A DNA stretch of 35,994 bases from an uncultured Prevotella sp. (GTDB lineage: Bacteria > Bacteroidota > Bacteroidia > Bacteroidales > Bacteroidaceae), in NCBI GenBank assembly GCA_900543975.1, contig UQTI01000026.1:1-35994 (forward strand). Reading direction: 5' to 3'. The translations under genes were made by a program, and so were the position numbers. Under the pieces are notes generated by a model, which did not search any database, was not told the DNA's origin, and was given only the letters and a program-made list of their open reading frames with translations. Of this stretch, positions 1-8,037 are shown piece by piece. Numbering within the stretch: position 1 is the first letter of the stretch; every line of letters starts with the position of its first letter.

Positions 1-50
1 CGACCCCCTGATTAACAGTCAGGTGCTCTAACCAACTGAGCTATTGAAGC
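1..50 (-). tRNA. tRNA-Asn (anticodon GTT), 3' part cut off by window edge
   Basis: Read on the minus strand from position 50, the sequence has an acceptor 5' strand (GCTTCAA), a D-arm with the usual AGCTCAGTTGGTTAGAGC pattern, and an anticodon arm CCTGA-CTGTTAA-TCAGG whose loop holds GTT, so it should decode asparagine codons. The T-arm and the 3' acceptor strand lie beyond the window start. A Bacteroidota promoter sits about 30 bases upstream of the 5' end. Confidence 0.93.
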
Positions 51-80
51 ATTGTGTGCTATCGTTCTTGATTGCGGTTG

Positions 81-112
81 CAAAGGTATGAAGTTTTTGC
101 GAAACCACCAAA
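81..112 (-). promoter_or_regulatory. Promoter of the tRNA-Asn gene
   Basis: On the minus strand there is TACCTTTG (81-88), an exact match to the Bacteroidota -7 consensus TAnnTTTG, preceded after 20 bases by TTTG (109-112), the -33 element. Transcription would begin near position 74, about 24 bases before the mature tRNA 5' end. Both elements and their spacing are seen directly; activity is inferred. Confidence 0.75.
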
Positions 113-254
113 TGTTTTTCAAAAAAAATTAAGCTGAAGGTGCATTTTTTTTGTTTTCCTCTCTTTTTTCTTTTTTTACCCTCCTTTTTCGCCCTTTAAG
201 AACAAAAAAAGAATAAAAAGCAACGCTTTTGGTTGCTTTGTCACCTTATTATAT

Positions 255-262
255 TACTTTTG
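255..262 (+). promoter_or_regulatory. -7 promoter element for the S41 protease gene
   Basis: TACTTTTG matches TAnnTTTG. A TTG at 233-235 lies 19 bases upstream and could serve as the -33 element. Transcription would start near 268, giving a leader of about 150 bases that is almost entirely the A-rich repeat element described separately. Confidence 0.65.
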
Positions 263-279
263 CAGAGGATAAATTTAAA

Positions 280-410
280 GGTAAAAAGGTAAAAAAGTAA
301 AAAGGTAAAAAATGGCTGATGCCGATTTAAGGGAAAAGTGAAAAACGAAAAGTGAAAAATCGTTTTAAAGGTAAAAAGGTAAAAAGTAAAAAAATAAAAA
401 AGAAAACAAA
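280..410 (+). repeat. A-rich intergenic element, copy 1 (GGTAAAAA repeats plus GGCTGATGCC)
   Basis: The stretch is built from repeated GGTAAAAA/AGTAAAAA units, then GGCTGATGCC (around 314-323), then GTGAAAAA units, then a second TTTTAAAGGTAAAAAGG run from about 363. The order (TTTAAAGGTAAAAA..., GGCTGAxGCC, GTGAA units) recurs at 28484-28545 and, in reverse orientation and partly, at 4322-4395. It sits between the promoter and the start codon of the S41 gene, so it is transcribed as leader. Reading through it in the frame of the gene gives an open but meaningless Lys-rich extension, which is why the earlier ATG at 352 should not be taken as the start. Confidence 0.7.
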
Positions 411-420
411 GATAAAAGAT

Positions 421-2121
421 ATGAGAAAACTTTTTTTGTTCGCAACGATGCTCCTCTCGCTGCCCTTGTGGGCGCAGAACGGCAAAGACCACAACTTTGA
501 TGTGGCAAAAAGCATGGACGTGTTCAACGCCATATACAAGAATCTCGATTTCATGTATGTGGACACGCTCAACGCCACCGATGTGGTGGGCACAGCCATC
601 AATGCCATGCTCGACAGTCTGGACCCTTACACCACCTACTATCCTGAAGACAAGCAGGCTGAGTATAAGGAGATGATGACGGGCAAGTATGCTGGCGTTG
701 GAGCGGTCATAAGCTACAACTTCAAGCTGAAGCGAGTGGTGATAAACGAACCCTATGAGGGCATGCCGGCTGCCGAGGCTGGACTGCGCAAGGGCGACAT
801 CATCCTCAGCATCGACGGCGAGGACATGACAAAGCAGACGAACCAGTATGTCAGCGACCACCTGCGCGGCGATGCCGGCACAACGCTCGAACTGAAGGTG
901 CTGCGCCCCACAACAGGCAAGAAGCTCACGATGAAGATCACGCGTAAGGCCATTCAGATGCCGTACCTGCCCTATTATGGCTTGCAGCCGGGCAACATTG
1001 GCTACATCAACTACACCCAGTTTATCGACGGCTCGTCGAAAGATTTCCGCCGTGCCTTCCTCGATCTCAAGCAGAAGGGTGCAAAGAAGCTCATCATCGA
1101 CCTCAGAAGCAACGGTGGCGGCAATGTGCAAGACGCCATCTCTATCTTGAACATGTTCCTGCCCAAGGGCAAGACGCTGCTCACGATGAAGGGTAAGATA
1201 AAGAGTGCCAACCAGACGTTCGCAACAACGGTGGAGCCGATAGACACGGTCATGCCCATCGTGGTGATGGTGAACGGACAGACGGCCAGCGCAAGCGAGA
1301 TCACGAGTGGAGCGCTGCAAGACTTTGACCGCGCCGTGGTGCTCGGAACACGAACCTACGGAAAGGGTCTGGTGCAGGTGCCTAACGTGCCGCTGCCTTA
1401 TAACGGAAAGCTGAAGCTCACAACAGCAAAATATTACATTCCGAGCGGACGATGCATACAGGCCATCAACTATAAGCACTCGAAGGGTGGATACACAGAG
1501 CATGTGCCCGACTCGCTCACCCGCATTTTCCACACAGCGGCAGGACGTGAGGTGCGCGACGGCGGTGGCATTAAGCCCGACGTGGTGGTGGAGGCCGACT
1601 CGCTGCCTAACATAGCGCTCTACCTGGAGCGTGTGGACACGACAAGCGTGCTGCTCAACTATGAGGTGGAATATCTGAAGAACCACCCAACGGTGGCAAA
1701 GCCGTCAGAGTTTGAGTTTACCGACGCCGACTATGCCTTGCTTAAGAAGCACATCATCGAGAGCGGCTTCACCTATGACCGCGTGAGCGACAAATATCTG
1801 AAAGACCTGGAGCGCATGGCGCGTTTCGAAGGCTATTATGATGACGCGAAAGCCGAGTTTGAGGCGCTGGAAAAGAAGCTCAACCACAACCTCGACAAGG
1901 AGCTCGACTGGCCATACAACAAAGAGCACATCAAGCAGATGGTTGCTCTCGACCTCATGTCGGTCTATTATTATCAGAAAGGTGCCATTGAGCACAGCTT
2001 GCGCTACGACCCGCAATATAAGGAGGCGGTAAGACTGCTCAACGCGCAAGACGAGTATGAGGCTATATTGAAGGGAACGAAGCTCGCGGAAAAAGACAAC
2101 AATAAGAAGGAAAAGAAATAA
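421..2121 (+). CDS. Exported C-terminal-processing protease, S41 family with PDZ domain
   Basis: The 566-residue product is a tail-specific (Ctp/Tsp-like) serine protease, expected to cut proteins in the periplasm. The ATG at 421 is chosen because it directly precedes a signal peptide (MRKLFLFATMLLSLPLWAQ), whereas the in-frame ATG at 352 lies in a low-complexity repeat. A PDZ domain covers about residues 85-165 (GDIILSIDGE turn). The protease core follows, with SNGGGN near 230-235, the TASASEITSG segment containing the likely nucleophile Ser290, and the general base Lys315 in RTYGKGLVQ; the 25-residue spacing equals that of the Ser/Lys dyad in E. coli Tsp. About 180 further residues are helical and charged. 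It appears to be a single-gene unit with its own promoter at 255. Family assignment is strong; the substrate is unknown. Confidence 0.93.
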   Translation: MRKLFLFATMLLSLPLWAQNGKDHNFDVAKSMDVFNAIYKNLDFMYVDTLNATDVVGTAINAMLDSLDPYTTYYPEDKQAEYKEMMTGKYAGVGAVISYNFKLKRVVINEPYEGMPAAEAGLRKGDIILSIDGEDMTKQTNQYVSDHLRGDAGTTLELKVLRPTTGKKLTMKITRKAIQMPYLPYYGLQPGNIGYINYTQFIDGSSKDFRRAFLDLKQKGAKKLIIDLRSNGGGNVQDAISILNMFLPKGKTLLTMKGKIKSANQTFATTVEPIDTVMPIVVMVNGQTASASEITSGALQDFDRAVVLGTRTYGKGLVQVPNVPLPYNGKLKLTTAKYYIPSGRCIQAINYKHSKGGYTEHVPDSLTRIFHTAAGREVRDGGGIKPDVVVEADSLPNIALYLERVDTTSVLLNYEVEYLKNHPTVAKPSEFEFTDADYALLKKHIIESGFTYDRVSDKYLKDLERMARFEGYYDDAKAEFEALEKKLNHNLDKELDWPYNKEHIKQMVALDLMSVYYYQKGAIEHSLRYDPQYKEAVRLLNAQDEYEAILKGTKLAEKDNNKKEKK

Positions 2122-2170
2122 CCACAGCTTGCATTTCTAAACTCTGGTTATATAAAAGTGGGAGAAGAAA

Positions 2171-2210
2171 AATGGGGAAAAGCATTCATCGTTAAATGCT
2201 TTTCCCCATT
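2171..2210 (-). terminator. Intrinsic terminator of crcB, overlapping its last codons
   Basis: Two perfect 16-base inverted arms (AATGGGGAAAAGCATT at 2171-2186 and its complement at 2195-2210) enclose an 8-base loop. Read on the minus strand the hairpin is followed by TTTTTCTTC, as expected of an intrinsic terminator for crcB. The upstream arm is coding sequence of crcB (its last codons) and the stop codon lies in the loop. On the plus strand the T tract is weak, so termination of the S41 transcript is less certain. Confidence 0.8.
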
Positions 2211-2569
2211 ATTGTTCCTGCCTGAACAGCGAGCAGGCCGATGAACAGACTGGCTGAGGCATAGAGGGCGGCGAGCACGAAATGGTCGCCACGCATGAGA
2301 GCAAGACCCTCGTTGCAGAAGGTTGAGAAGGTGGTGAAGCCTCCGCAGAAGCCAACGGTGAGGAAGATCTTCATGCCATCGCCCAAACCTTCATGGCGGG
2401 CTGCAAAACCGTAGACAAGACCTATAAGCAAGCACCCGACAATGTTTACCGCCATTGTTGGCAGAGGAAAGGGCGTGCTGACGTGTTCCTGAACCAGACG
2501 CGACACGACAAAACGTGCGGCGGAGCCTAAGGCCCCGCCGAGCGCTACATAAAGAACCGATTGGATCAT
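2192..2569 (-). CDS. crcB: Fluoride-specific ion channel CrcB/FluC
   Basis: This 125-residue integral membrane protein has the size and four hydrophobic helices of the Fluc family, dual-topology dimers that export fluoride from the cytoplasm. Visible hallmarks are GGALGSAARF at the N-terminus (conserved Gly and Arg of helix 1), Asn in NIVGCLLIGL of helix 2, and GGFTTFSTF in helix 3, which carries the Phe-box residues and the central Na-site region. It lies 87 bases downstream of the CoA-transferase gene on the same strand. A TATCTTTG element (2658-2665, minus strand) overlapping the stop codon of that gene could give it its own promoter. I do not see a fluoride riboswitch in the leader. The 3' end doubles as a terminator arm. 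Confidence 0.95.
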   Translation of the reverse strand: MIQSVLYVALGGALGSAARFVVSRLVQEHVSTPFPLPTMAVNIVGCLLIGLVYGFAARHEGLGDGMKIFLTVGFCGGFTTFSTFCNEGLALMRGDHFVLAALYASASLFIGLLAVQAGTIMGKSI

Positions 2570-2656
2570 TGTTTTTCTTTCTTATTTCTTTATTCTTTAA
2601 ATCTTATTGGAACACGCTTCCTGTTGTGAACACACCTTCGGGCTTTTTCTGGGGGG

Positions 2657-4159
2657 TCAAAGATATTCGCCAAAGTCGCACAGGCGCATGTCGCCCTTGT
2701 TGAGGAAGGTGTCGTGGAAGGCGAGGGCAGCACGCATCGATTGTGGCTCATGGCCTTGTGGTGCTATGCGCAGATACTCGCGCAGCAGAGGCTTGTAGTC
2801 GGGGTGGGCACAGTGTTCAATGACCTCTTGTGCACGTCGCATAGGCCCTTTGCCGCGCAGGTCGGCCACGCCTTGCTCGGTGACGATGATGTCGACATCG
2901 TGCTCCGTTGAGTCGACATGGCAGCACATAGGCACAATGGCGCTGATCTTGCCGCCTTTGGCTGTGGACGGGGTGTAGAAGATGCTTATGGAGCCGTTGC
3001 GCTCATAGTCGCATGAGCCTCCGATGCCGTTCATCAGACTTGAGCCGCAGATGTGGCTTGAGTTCTCGTTGCCATAGAGGTCACACTCCAAGGCGGTGTT
3101 CATGGCGATGACACCGAAGCGGCGAATGAGCTCGGGCGCGTTTGACAGTTCGCTGGGGCGCAGGGTGAGATGACGGCTGAAGAAGTCGATGTTGTCGTAG
3201 ACGTGCTGTATGCACTCGTTGGTGCAGGTCATGGCGGCTGCCGATGCCTGTGAGATCTTGCCGTTCTCGATCAGCTCGATCACCGCATCTTGCACGACCT
3301 CGCTAAACACCTCCATGGGCGGCAAGCCCTCGCAGCGGCCAATGGCTTTGAGCACGGCGTTGCCCGTGGTGCCCACGCCGCTCTGTATGGGGAACATTGT
3401 TGATGGTATGTGGCCCGCTTTCATGTCGCGCAGGAAGAAGTCGACAACGTTCTGTCCTATGCGTGTCGTCTCCTCGTTTGGGTCAACGAAGGCGCGTGCC
3501 TCTTCAGGTATGTTGCAGTCTACGACGCCCACAATCTTCTTGGGGTCAATCTCAACGTAGTTGGTGCCTATGCGCTGTCCCACCGAGAGCAGAGGGATGG
3601 GCTGGCGGTTTGGATATTCGTCACACTCGTAGACATCGTGCAGGAACTTTGAGTCGGGACTGTGGAAATGGTTCACCTCTATCAGTATGTGCTTGGCCAG
3701 GCGCACGATGGTGGGCACGATGCCGCCCGCCGTGGTGAGGTATGCCTTGCACATGGCGTCGCCCTCCTCAAGGCTGCTCACCTCTATGATGGCCCATTGC
3801 AGCTCGCCGTAGAAGCCACGGCGCAGACGTTCAGCCACATGTCCGAGGTGCATGTCCTCATAGTCGATCTCGCCGAGGTTGGTGTGTATGCGGAAGTCCT
3901 TGTTTGTAGAGAACGGTCCGCGAAACTTTATCGCATGGATGTTGGCCATGTCGCCTTCCAGACTCTGGCAGCCCGACGCACCCGTCACTATTCCCACCTG
4001 AAAGGGTTGTCCGTCGGCATGTAGTGCCTTCGCCTTCTTGGCCACCTCTCTGATGATGGCCTTGGGAATGCCGTTGGGTGTGAATCCACTGAATCCGATG
4101 TTGTCGTCATTCTTGATTAGCGCTGCCGCTTCGGCAGCCGTCAAACGTGTGTATGCCAT
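2657..4159 (-). CDS. Acetyl-CoA hydrolase/transferase family CoA-transferase
   Basis: The 500-residue protein is a class I CoA-transferase of the acetyl-CoA hydrolase/succinyl-CoA:acetate CoA-transferase family. It moves CoA between acyl groups such as succinate, acetate or propionate in the cytoplasm, a step that fits the mixed-acid fermentation of this group; the precise substrate pair is inferred only. Evidence: SEVVQD with the probable catalytic Glu287, the glycine-rich NGIGGSCDYERNG loop (377-389) and EQGVADLRGKGP (428-439). The start at 4159 (MAYTRLTAAEAA) is preferred over the upstream in-frame ATG at 4306 because the promoter at 4213-4243 lies between them and family members begin near this point. 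Full length. It reads alone or together with crcB downstream. Confidence 0.92.
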   Translation of the reverse strand: MAYTRLTAAEAAALIKNDDNIGFSGFTPNGIPKAIIREVAKKAKALHADGQPFQVGIVTGASGCQSLEGDMANIHAIKFRGPFSTNKDFRIHTNLGEIDYEDMHLGHVAERLRRGFYGELQWAIIEVSSLEEGDAMCKAYLTTAGGIVPTIVRLAKHILIEVNHFHSPDSKFLHDVYECDEYPNRQPIPLLSVGQRIGTNYVEIDPKKIVGVVDCNIPEEARAFVDPNEETTRIGQNVVDFFLRDMKAGHIPSTMFPIQSGVGTTGNAVLKAIGRCEGLPPMEVFSEVVQDAVIELIENGKISQASAAAMTCTNECIQHVYDNIDFFSRHLTLRPSELSNAPELIRRFGVIAMNTALECDLYGNENSSHICGSSLMNGIGGSCDYERNGSISIFYTPSTAKGGKISAIVPMCCHVDSTEHDVDIIVTEQGVADLRGKGPMRRAQEVIEHCAHPDYKPLLREYLRIAPQGHEPQSMRAALAFHDTFLNKGDMRLCDFGEYL

Positions 4160-4212
4160 ACTCGTTAGATTGTTTTTGTTATTTTTTAGTAGTGATGGTA
4201 AATTGTCTGCTG

Positions 4213-4243
4213 CAAAGGTAATGGAAAAAGGAGATAACGCAAA
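4213..4243 (-). promoter_or_regulatory. Promoter of the CoA-transferase gene
   Basis: Minus-strand TACCTTTG (4213-4220) preceded after 19 bases by TTTG (4240-4243). The predicted transcription start is near 4206, leaving a leader of about 47 bases before the ATG at 4159. This supports the shorter start for the CoA-transferase. Confidence 0.75.
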
Positions 4244-4321
4244 GGGAAAAGGGAGAAAAAAGAAGCACCGACACAAAGCTCTCGCTCTTGCCACATTAAG
4301 GGGCATTTAAAGAAGCCATAA

Positions 4322-4395
4322 ACACCTCATAGTTCTCAAAGGTGCCTGCCTTTTTTTACCCTTTTACCCTTTTACCTTTTTACTTTTTTACCTTT
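4322..4395 (-). repeat. A-rich intergenic element, copy 2 (reverse orientation)
   Basis: On the minus strand it reads TTTTAAAGGTAAAAAAGTA, then several GGTAAAA/GGGTAAAA units, then AAAGGCAGGCACCTTTGAGAA. This is the same order as copies 1 and 3 with a diverged GGC-GCC part. It begins five bases after the stop codon of the M28 gene, so it is in its 3' untranslated region. It lacks the GTGAA units of the other copies. Confidence 0.6.
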
Positions 4396-4399
4396 AAAA

Positions 4400-5398
4400 T
4401 TACTTTTCACTAAAAATAACCTGCACCATGACCTGTCCCACACCCATCAGCGTGTTGCGGTCGATGTGTTGCATGTCGTCGACGACGGTGTGCCATGTTG
4501 GACCGAAGCTGCTCTGCTGACAGTCGGGATAGTAAGGAATGATGTCGATGGTGGGTATGTTGGCCTTCTGGTTCAAAGGCACATGGTCGTCGGTGATCAT
4601 GCCTCCCTCGCTTTTTGGGAACATGCTCTCGTAGCCAGCCTGACGGGCTGCACGCCACACCTTTTTCACGATCTCGGGGGCATATTGCTTGCTCACACCC
4701 TCCTGGTAGAAACGCGCACCCTGACCACCAACCATGTCGAGGAGTATGCCGTAGCGCACATCATAGTTCTTCGGCAGGTTCTCAGCAAAATATTGAGCGC
4801 CGAGCGCCCATGTGTCGCCGTTGTCTGCCACGTCGGCCCACTGAGGCGTGCCCCAGTCTTCGGCATCGAAGCACACGAAGTCGACACCCACGTTCACCGT
4901 GCTGTCGTTCTGCATCAGTCGGGCAAGCTCCAACATCACAGCCACGCCGCTCGCGCCATCGTTGGCAGCCATCACGGGCTTGCGCCAGTTGGTAGAGTCG
5001 GGGTCGTTGTCTGCCCATGGGCGACTGTCATAGTGGGCGCACACCAACAGGCGTGTTGTCACCTCAGGTTTGGTGCGGGCTATGATGTTCTGGCTCTTCA
5101 GTATGGTGCCGTCCCAACCTTTCAGGTCGGCGTTCTGTGTGGTCACCTCGCAGCCAAACTGCTTAAACTTGTTGACGATCCATTGCGCACACTTGTCGTG
5201 TGCCTCGCTGTTCATCGTTCGCGGACCAAACAGACACTGCTGCTCACAGTAGGCGTAGGCAGAGTCGGCGTTGAACGTCGGTCCCACAAGGGCCACCGTC
5301 TCGTCGCCCGCTGTGCTGTCTTTCTTGGTGCTCTTGCAAGAGCTTATGGTTGCTGCCATGACGATGGCTGCACAAAAATACAGAAAAATTTTTTTCAT
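4400..5398 (-). CDS. M28-family lipoprotein, glutaminyl-peptide cyclotransferase-like
   Basis: The 332-residue protein has a lipoprotein signal (TISSC, lipid Cys21) followed by a Lys/Asp-rich tether, so it should sit in the outer or inner membrane facing the periplasm or surface. The rest is a zinc-dependent M28 fold with HYDSRPW (122-128), AANDGASG (Asp147), DAEDWG (Glu180 catalytic, Asp181 metal), LLDMVGG (Asp221) and TWHT (His303). The order and the WG/DMVGG surroundings resemble animal-type glutaminyl cyclases known from oral Bacteroidota, which convert N-terminal Gln to pyroglutamate. Cyclase activity is favoured over aminopeptidase because Zn positions are D/D/H in a single-metal arrangement; this is inference from motifs. 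It lies 55 bases downstream of the fusion gene on the same strand and is probably co-transcribed. Confidence 0.88.
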   Translation of the reverse strand: MKKIFLYFCAAIVMAATISSCKSTKKDSTAGDETVALVGPTFNADSAYAYCEQQCLFGPRTMNSEAHDKCAQWIVNKFKQFGCEVTTQNADLKGWDGTILKSQNIIARTKPEVTTRLLVCAHYDSRPWADNDPDSTNWRKPVMAANDGASGVAVMLELARLMQNDSTVNVGVDFVCFDAEDWGTPQWADVADNGDTWALGAQYFAENLPKNYDVRYGILLDMVGGQGARFYQEGVSKQYAPEIVKKVWRAARQAGYESMFPKSEGGMITDDHVPLNQKANIPTIDIIPYYPDCQQSSFGPTWHTVVDDMQHIDRNTLMGVGQVMVQVIFSEK

Positions 5399-5453
5399 TG
5401 TTGTTGATGTTGTTGTGGAAAACCTTGTAAGGGTCTTTATCCTCTTGTCGGGT

Positions 5454-7211
5454 TTATCTTACGTCTTGCACCTCACGCATGACGCGCAACCAGTTGCCGC
5501 CCCATATCTTCTTTATGTCCTCTTCAGAGAACTCGTTTATGAGAAGCTCGCGTGTGAAGTTGAGCATGTCGCTGCTGTCGGCAAGGCCAGGTATGCCGCC
5601 GTCGCCGTCGAAGTCGGTACCCAGACCCACATGGTCTATGCCCATCACCTCTACGGCATGGCGCAGGTGCTCCATGAAATCTTGAATCGTCGCCTCGCTG
5701 GTTTCTGAGAGGAAGCCATGATAGGCTGTTACCTGCATGACGCCACCTTTCTGTGCGAGACATCTCATCTGGTCGTCGGTGAGGTTGCGCGGATGGTCGC
5801 AGAGGGCGCGGCAGCTGGAGTGGGAGCATACTATAGGCTTGTCACTCAGTTCCAGCGCATCGTAGAACGAGCTCTCGGCGGCATGACTGAGGTCTACCAT
5901 GATGCCGAGCTTGTTCATGCGTGCAATCACCTCACGGCCGAAGGGGCTCACGCCGCCCCATGTCTGTGTGCCGCGTGCCGAGTCGCAGATGTCGTTGTCG
6001 CCGTTGTGGCACAGGGTGGTGTAGACGATGCCTCGCTTGGCAAAATGGTCAATGTTGTCGAGCGAGTGGTCAAAGGCCTGTCCGTTCTCTATGCCCAGCA
6101 TTATGGTGTGCTTGCCCGCCTTCTTGTTGGCGAGCAATTCGTCGGGTGTGCGTGCCAGTGCCAGATCGGCGGAGTGGGCATCGACAATGTCTTGAATCTT
6201 GTCGAAAATGAGGTCGGCATACTCTTTCGGACCCTCCACGGGGAAGGGCGCAATCTCCTTGAACGTCTTGCCGTCCTTGGGCTGCTCAAGATACGAGACC
6301 ATCGTAACAGCCGTCTGCCGTCCCTCGTGCATCTTGTGCAGGTCAACGAGAATGCGCTCGTCGCGCGTTCCGAAGTCGACACCTTGCGGGAAGAACATCG
6401 GCGTGTCGCAATGAGAGTCGAGGGTTATGATGTCGCGGTGTATCTCCTTCGCCTTGGCGTGCAGCTGGGCTTCAGCCACGAGCCAGCGGAAGAGGGGCAG
6501 ACCGTCGTCGCCCATCCATTCGGGATGCCACTGCACGGCAAAGACCGGCTTCTGCTCCTTCATGCTCTCCACGGCCTCAATGATGCCGTCGGGTGCCACC
6601 GCCGACACCTGCAGGTGCGGTCCGGGGTTGTCGATGGCTTGGTGGTGGAACGAGTTGACGTAGAGCGAACAGTCTTCCATGTAGGTCTCTATCATGCTGC
6701 CCATCTCCAGCTCCACCTTGTGTGTGGGCTCCGAGCGGTCAGCGTCTTGCGAGTGTTTCAGCACCCCTTCGAGCGAGTTGATGTCCTGGCACACATGTCC
6801 GCCAAGGGCTGTGACCAGCGTCTGCATGCCGCGGCAGATGCCGAAGATAGGCACGCAGCGGTTATAGGCGAGACGTGTGATGAGCAGCTCTGCCTCGTCG
6901 CGATAGCTGTTGATGTGGTGCAGCTGTGGCGAGGGCTGCTCGTTCTGCCACAAGGGGTTGATGTCGGCCCCGCCGCTAAGGATGAGTCCGTCGATGGCGT
7001 TGAGCGTGTTTATAATGACGTTAACGTCGTTGACGGGCGGAATGAGCATAGGCACGCCGCCAGCCTTCACCACCTGTTCATAATATTTCTCTCGCAGCGT
7101 GGCGTCCATGCCCTCGTGGTTGGTCGTTATGCCAATGACGGGAGCTTCCTCTGCTTCGGGAAACTTGCTGTATATCTCTTTAAGTCGATTCTTAAGATTG
7201 AATTTACACAT
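5454..7211 (-). CDS. Fusion of class I glutamine amidotransferase (C26/PuuD-like) and membrane dipeptidase (M19)
   Basis: A single 585-residue frame holds two enzymes. Residues about 24-250 form a gamma-glutamyl-hydrolase-like amidotransferase: LSGGADINP (79-87), FGICRGMQ with nucleophile Cys126, and VQWHPEW with His229 and Glu231. Residues about 255-585 are a renal-dipeptidase-like M19 metalloenzyme with a complete site: His267/Asp269 (DSHCDTP), Glu375 (GIENG), His443 (DLSH), His464 (CSHSS), Arg475 (HPRN) and Asp532/Asp534 (GTDFDGDGG). No signal peptide is visible, so both activities would be cytoplasmic. Together they could split gamma-glutamyl and then alpha-peptide bonds of the same small peptide (glutathione-like, cysteinyl-glycine or murein-derived); this is inference. 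The ATG at 7211 gives the longest frame with no competing start near it. Co-transcribed with the downstream M28 gene. Confidence 0.93.
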   Translation of the reverse strand: MCKFNLKNRLKEIYSKFPEAEEAPVIGITTNHEGMDATLREKYYEQVVKAGGVPMLIPPVNDVNVIINTLNAIDGLILSGGADINPLWQNEQPSPQLHHINSYRDEAELLITRLAYNRCVPIFGICRGMQTLVTALGGHVCQDINSLEGVLKHSQDADRSEPTHKVELEMGSMIETYMEDCSLYVNSFHHQAIDNPGPHLQVSAVAPDGIIEAVESMKEQKPVFAVQWHPEWMGDDGLPLFRWLVAEAQLHAKAKEIHRDIITLDSHCDTPMFFPQGVDFGTRDERILVDLHKMHEGRQTAVTMVSYLEQPKDGKTFKEIAPFPVEGPKEYADLIFDKIQDIVDAHSADLALARTPDELLANKKAGKHTIMLGIENGQAFDHSLDNIDHFAKRGIVYTTLCHNGDNDICDSARGTQTWGGVSPFGREVIARMNKLGIMVDLSHAAESSFYDALELSDKPIVCSHSSCRALCDHPRNLTDDQMRCLAQKGGVMQVTAYHGFLSETSEATIQDFMEHLRHAVEVMGIDHVGLGTDFDGDGGIPGLADSSDMLNFTRELLINEFSEEDIKKIWGGNWLRVMREVQDVR

Positions 7212-7301
7212 CGCAAAACCAGTTGTTTGTTACACGTTATAAAACAAAAATCCCCGTCCCGTGCCGCGTTGCACACATATATATGGCTTTCTTCTGAAGA
7301 C

Positions 7302-7420
7302 AAGCTTCAAACAGCGTTTCCTTTCTTTAAAGCTGTTTAACAACGCTTCCCTCTTGAAGAAAAGCTTCTTACAACGCTTTCAGACGAAAAGCTGTTACAT
7401 ATATAAAAGTGCAACGTTCC
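7302..7420. repeat. Degenerate tandem repeat, four units of 27-32 bases
   Basis: The gene-free stretch 7212-7526 holds four related units starting at 7302, 7330, 7362 and 7389. Each begins AAGCT(T/G) and has (A)CAACG or CAGCG about 12 bases later (AAGCTTCTTACAACGCTTTC is the clearest). Three of the four are followed by GAA or TTAA before the next unit. I see no gene or clear -7 element in the rest of this gap. Confidence 0.5.
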
Positions 7421-7526
7421 TACAGGTAAGGGGATTATGTCATGCGGCTCCTGTCTTGAGCCTCAAACCGTTGTCTTTGGTTTAGAACCTTAAAACCTTG
7501 AGCCATGGCTCGTTGATTTTATTATC

Positions 7527-7991
7527 TTATTCTTCTGTGTGAACAGGAATCTCTCTCTTTATGCTCTGCTCAAGCGAGATGAGTGTCTCGGTAGAAACCA
7601 CGCCGGGTATGCCCTGCATCTTGTTGTTGAGCAGGTCCATGAGCTGTTCGTTGTCCTGGGCATAGAGCTTCACAAGCATGGTGTAAGGGCCGGTGGTGAA
7701 ATGACATTCCACAATCTCGGGAATGGTGAGCAGACGCTTAACGACATCCTTGTACATGCTGCCGCGCTCAAGGTTAAGACCCACATAGGTGCAGGTCGAA
7801 TAACCCAAGCTCTTGGGGTTTACATCAAATCCGCTGCCTGTGATGATGCCGTCTTCCATAAGACGCTGCACACGCTGGTGTATGGCAGCACGCGACACTC
7901 CACACTCGGCGGCTACATCTTTAAAAGGTATACGCGCGTTTTTGGAGAGGATGCTGAGAATCTTCTTGTCCAAATTATCAATTTTGTCCAT
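7527..7991 (-). CDS. Lrp/AsnC family transcriptional regulator
   Basis: The 154-residue length and architecture match Lrp/AsnC regulators: a winged-helix DNA-binding part (about 4-62; LDKKILSILSKNARIPFKDV, then the recognition helix SRAAIHQRVQRL) and a RAM ligand-binding domain (about 67-142; VGLNLERG, VECHFTTGPYTMLVKLY). Such proteins form octamers or hexadecamers and sense amino acids. It is divergent from ruvB with a 290-base shared upstream region, and has its own promoter at 8038-8045. Its targets cannot be read from the window. Confidence 0.93.
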   Translation of the reverse strand: MDKIDNLDKKILSILSKNARIPFKDVAAECGVSRAAIHQRVQRLMEDGIITGSGFDVNPKSLGYSTCTYVGLNLERGSMYKDVVKRLLTIPEIVECHFTTGPYTMLVKLYAQDNEQLMDLLNNKMQGIPGVVSTETLISLEQSIKREIPVHTEE

Positions 7992-8037
7992 TAATCAACA
8001 GTTTAAGTTTTTTCTATTTACGGTTACAAATTGTTAG

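Noticed and set aside
241..1686. Long antisense open frame opposite the S41 gene
   Set aside because: The opposite strand encodes a complete protease with catalytic motifs; the antisense frame is His/Val-rich as expected from codon bias.
2570..2656. Fluoride riboswitch in front of crcB
   Set aside because: I could not find the conserved pseudoknot words of the crcB motif in the minus-strand leader.
5718..7340. Long antisense open frame opposite the amidotransferase-dipeptidase fusion
   Set aside because: Both catalytic domains are on the minus strand; the antisense product has no recognisable motif and similar shadow frames occur opposite most genes here.
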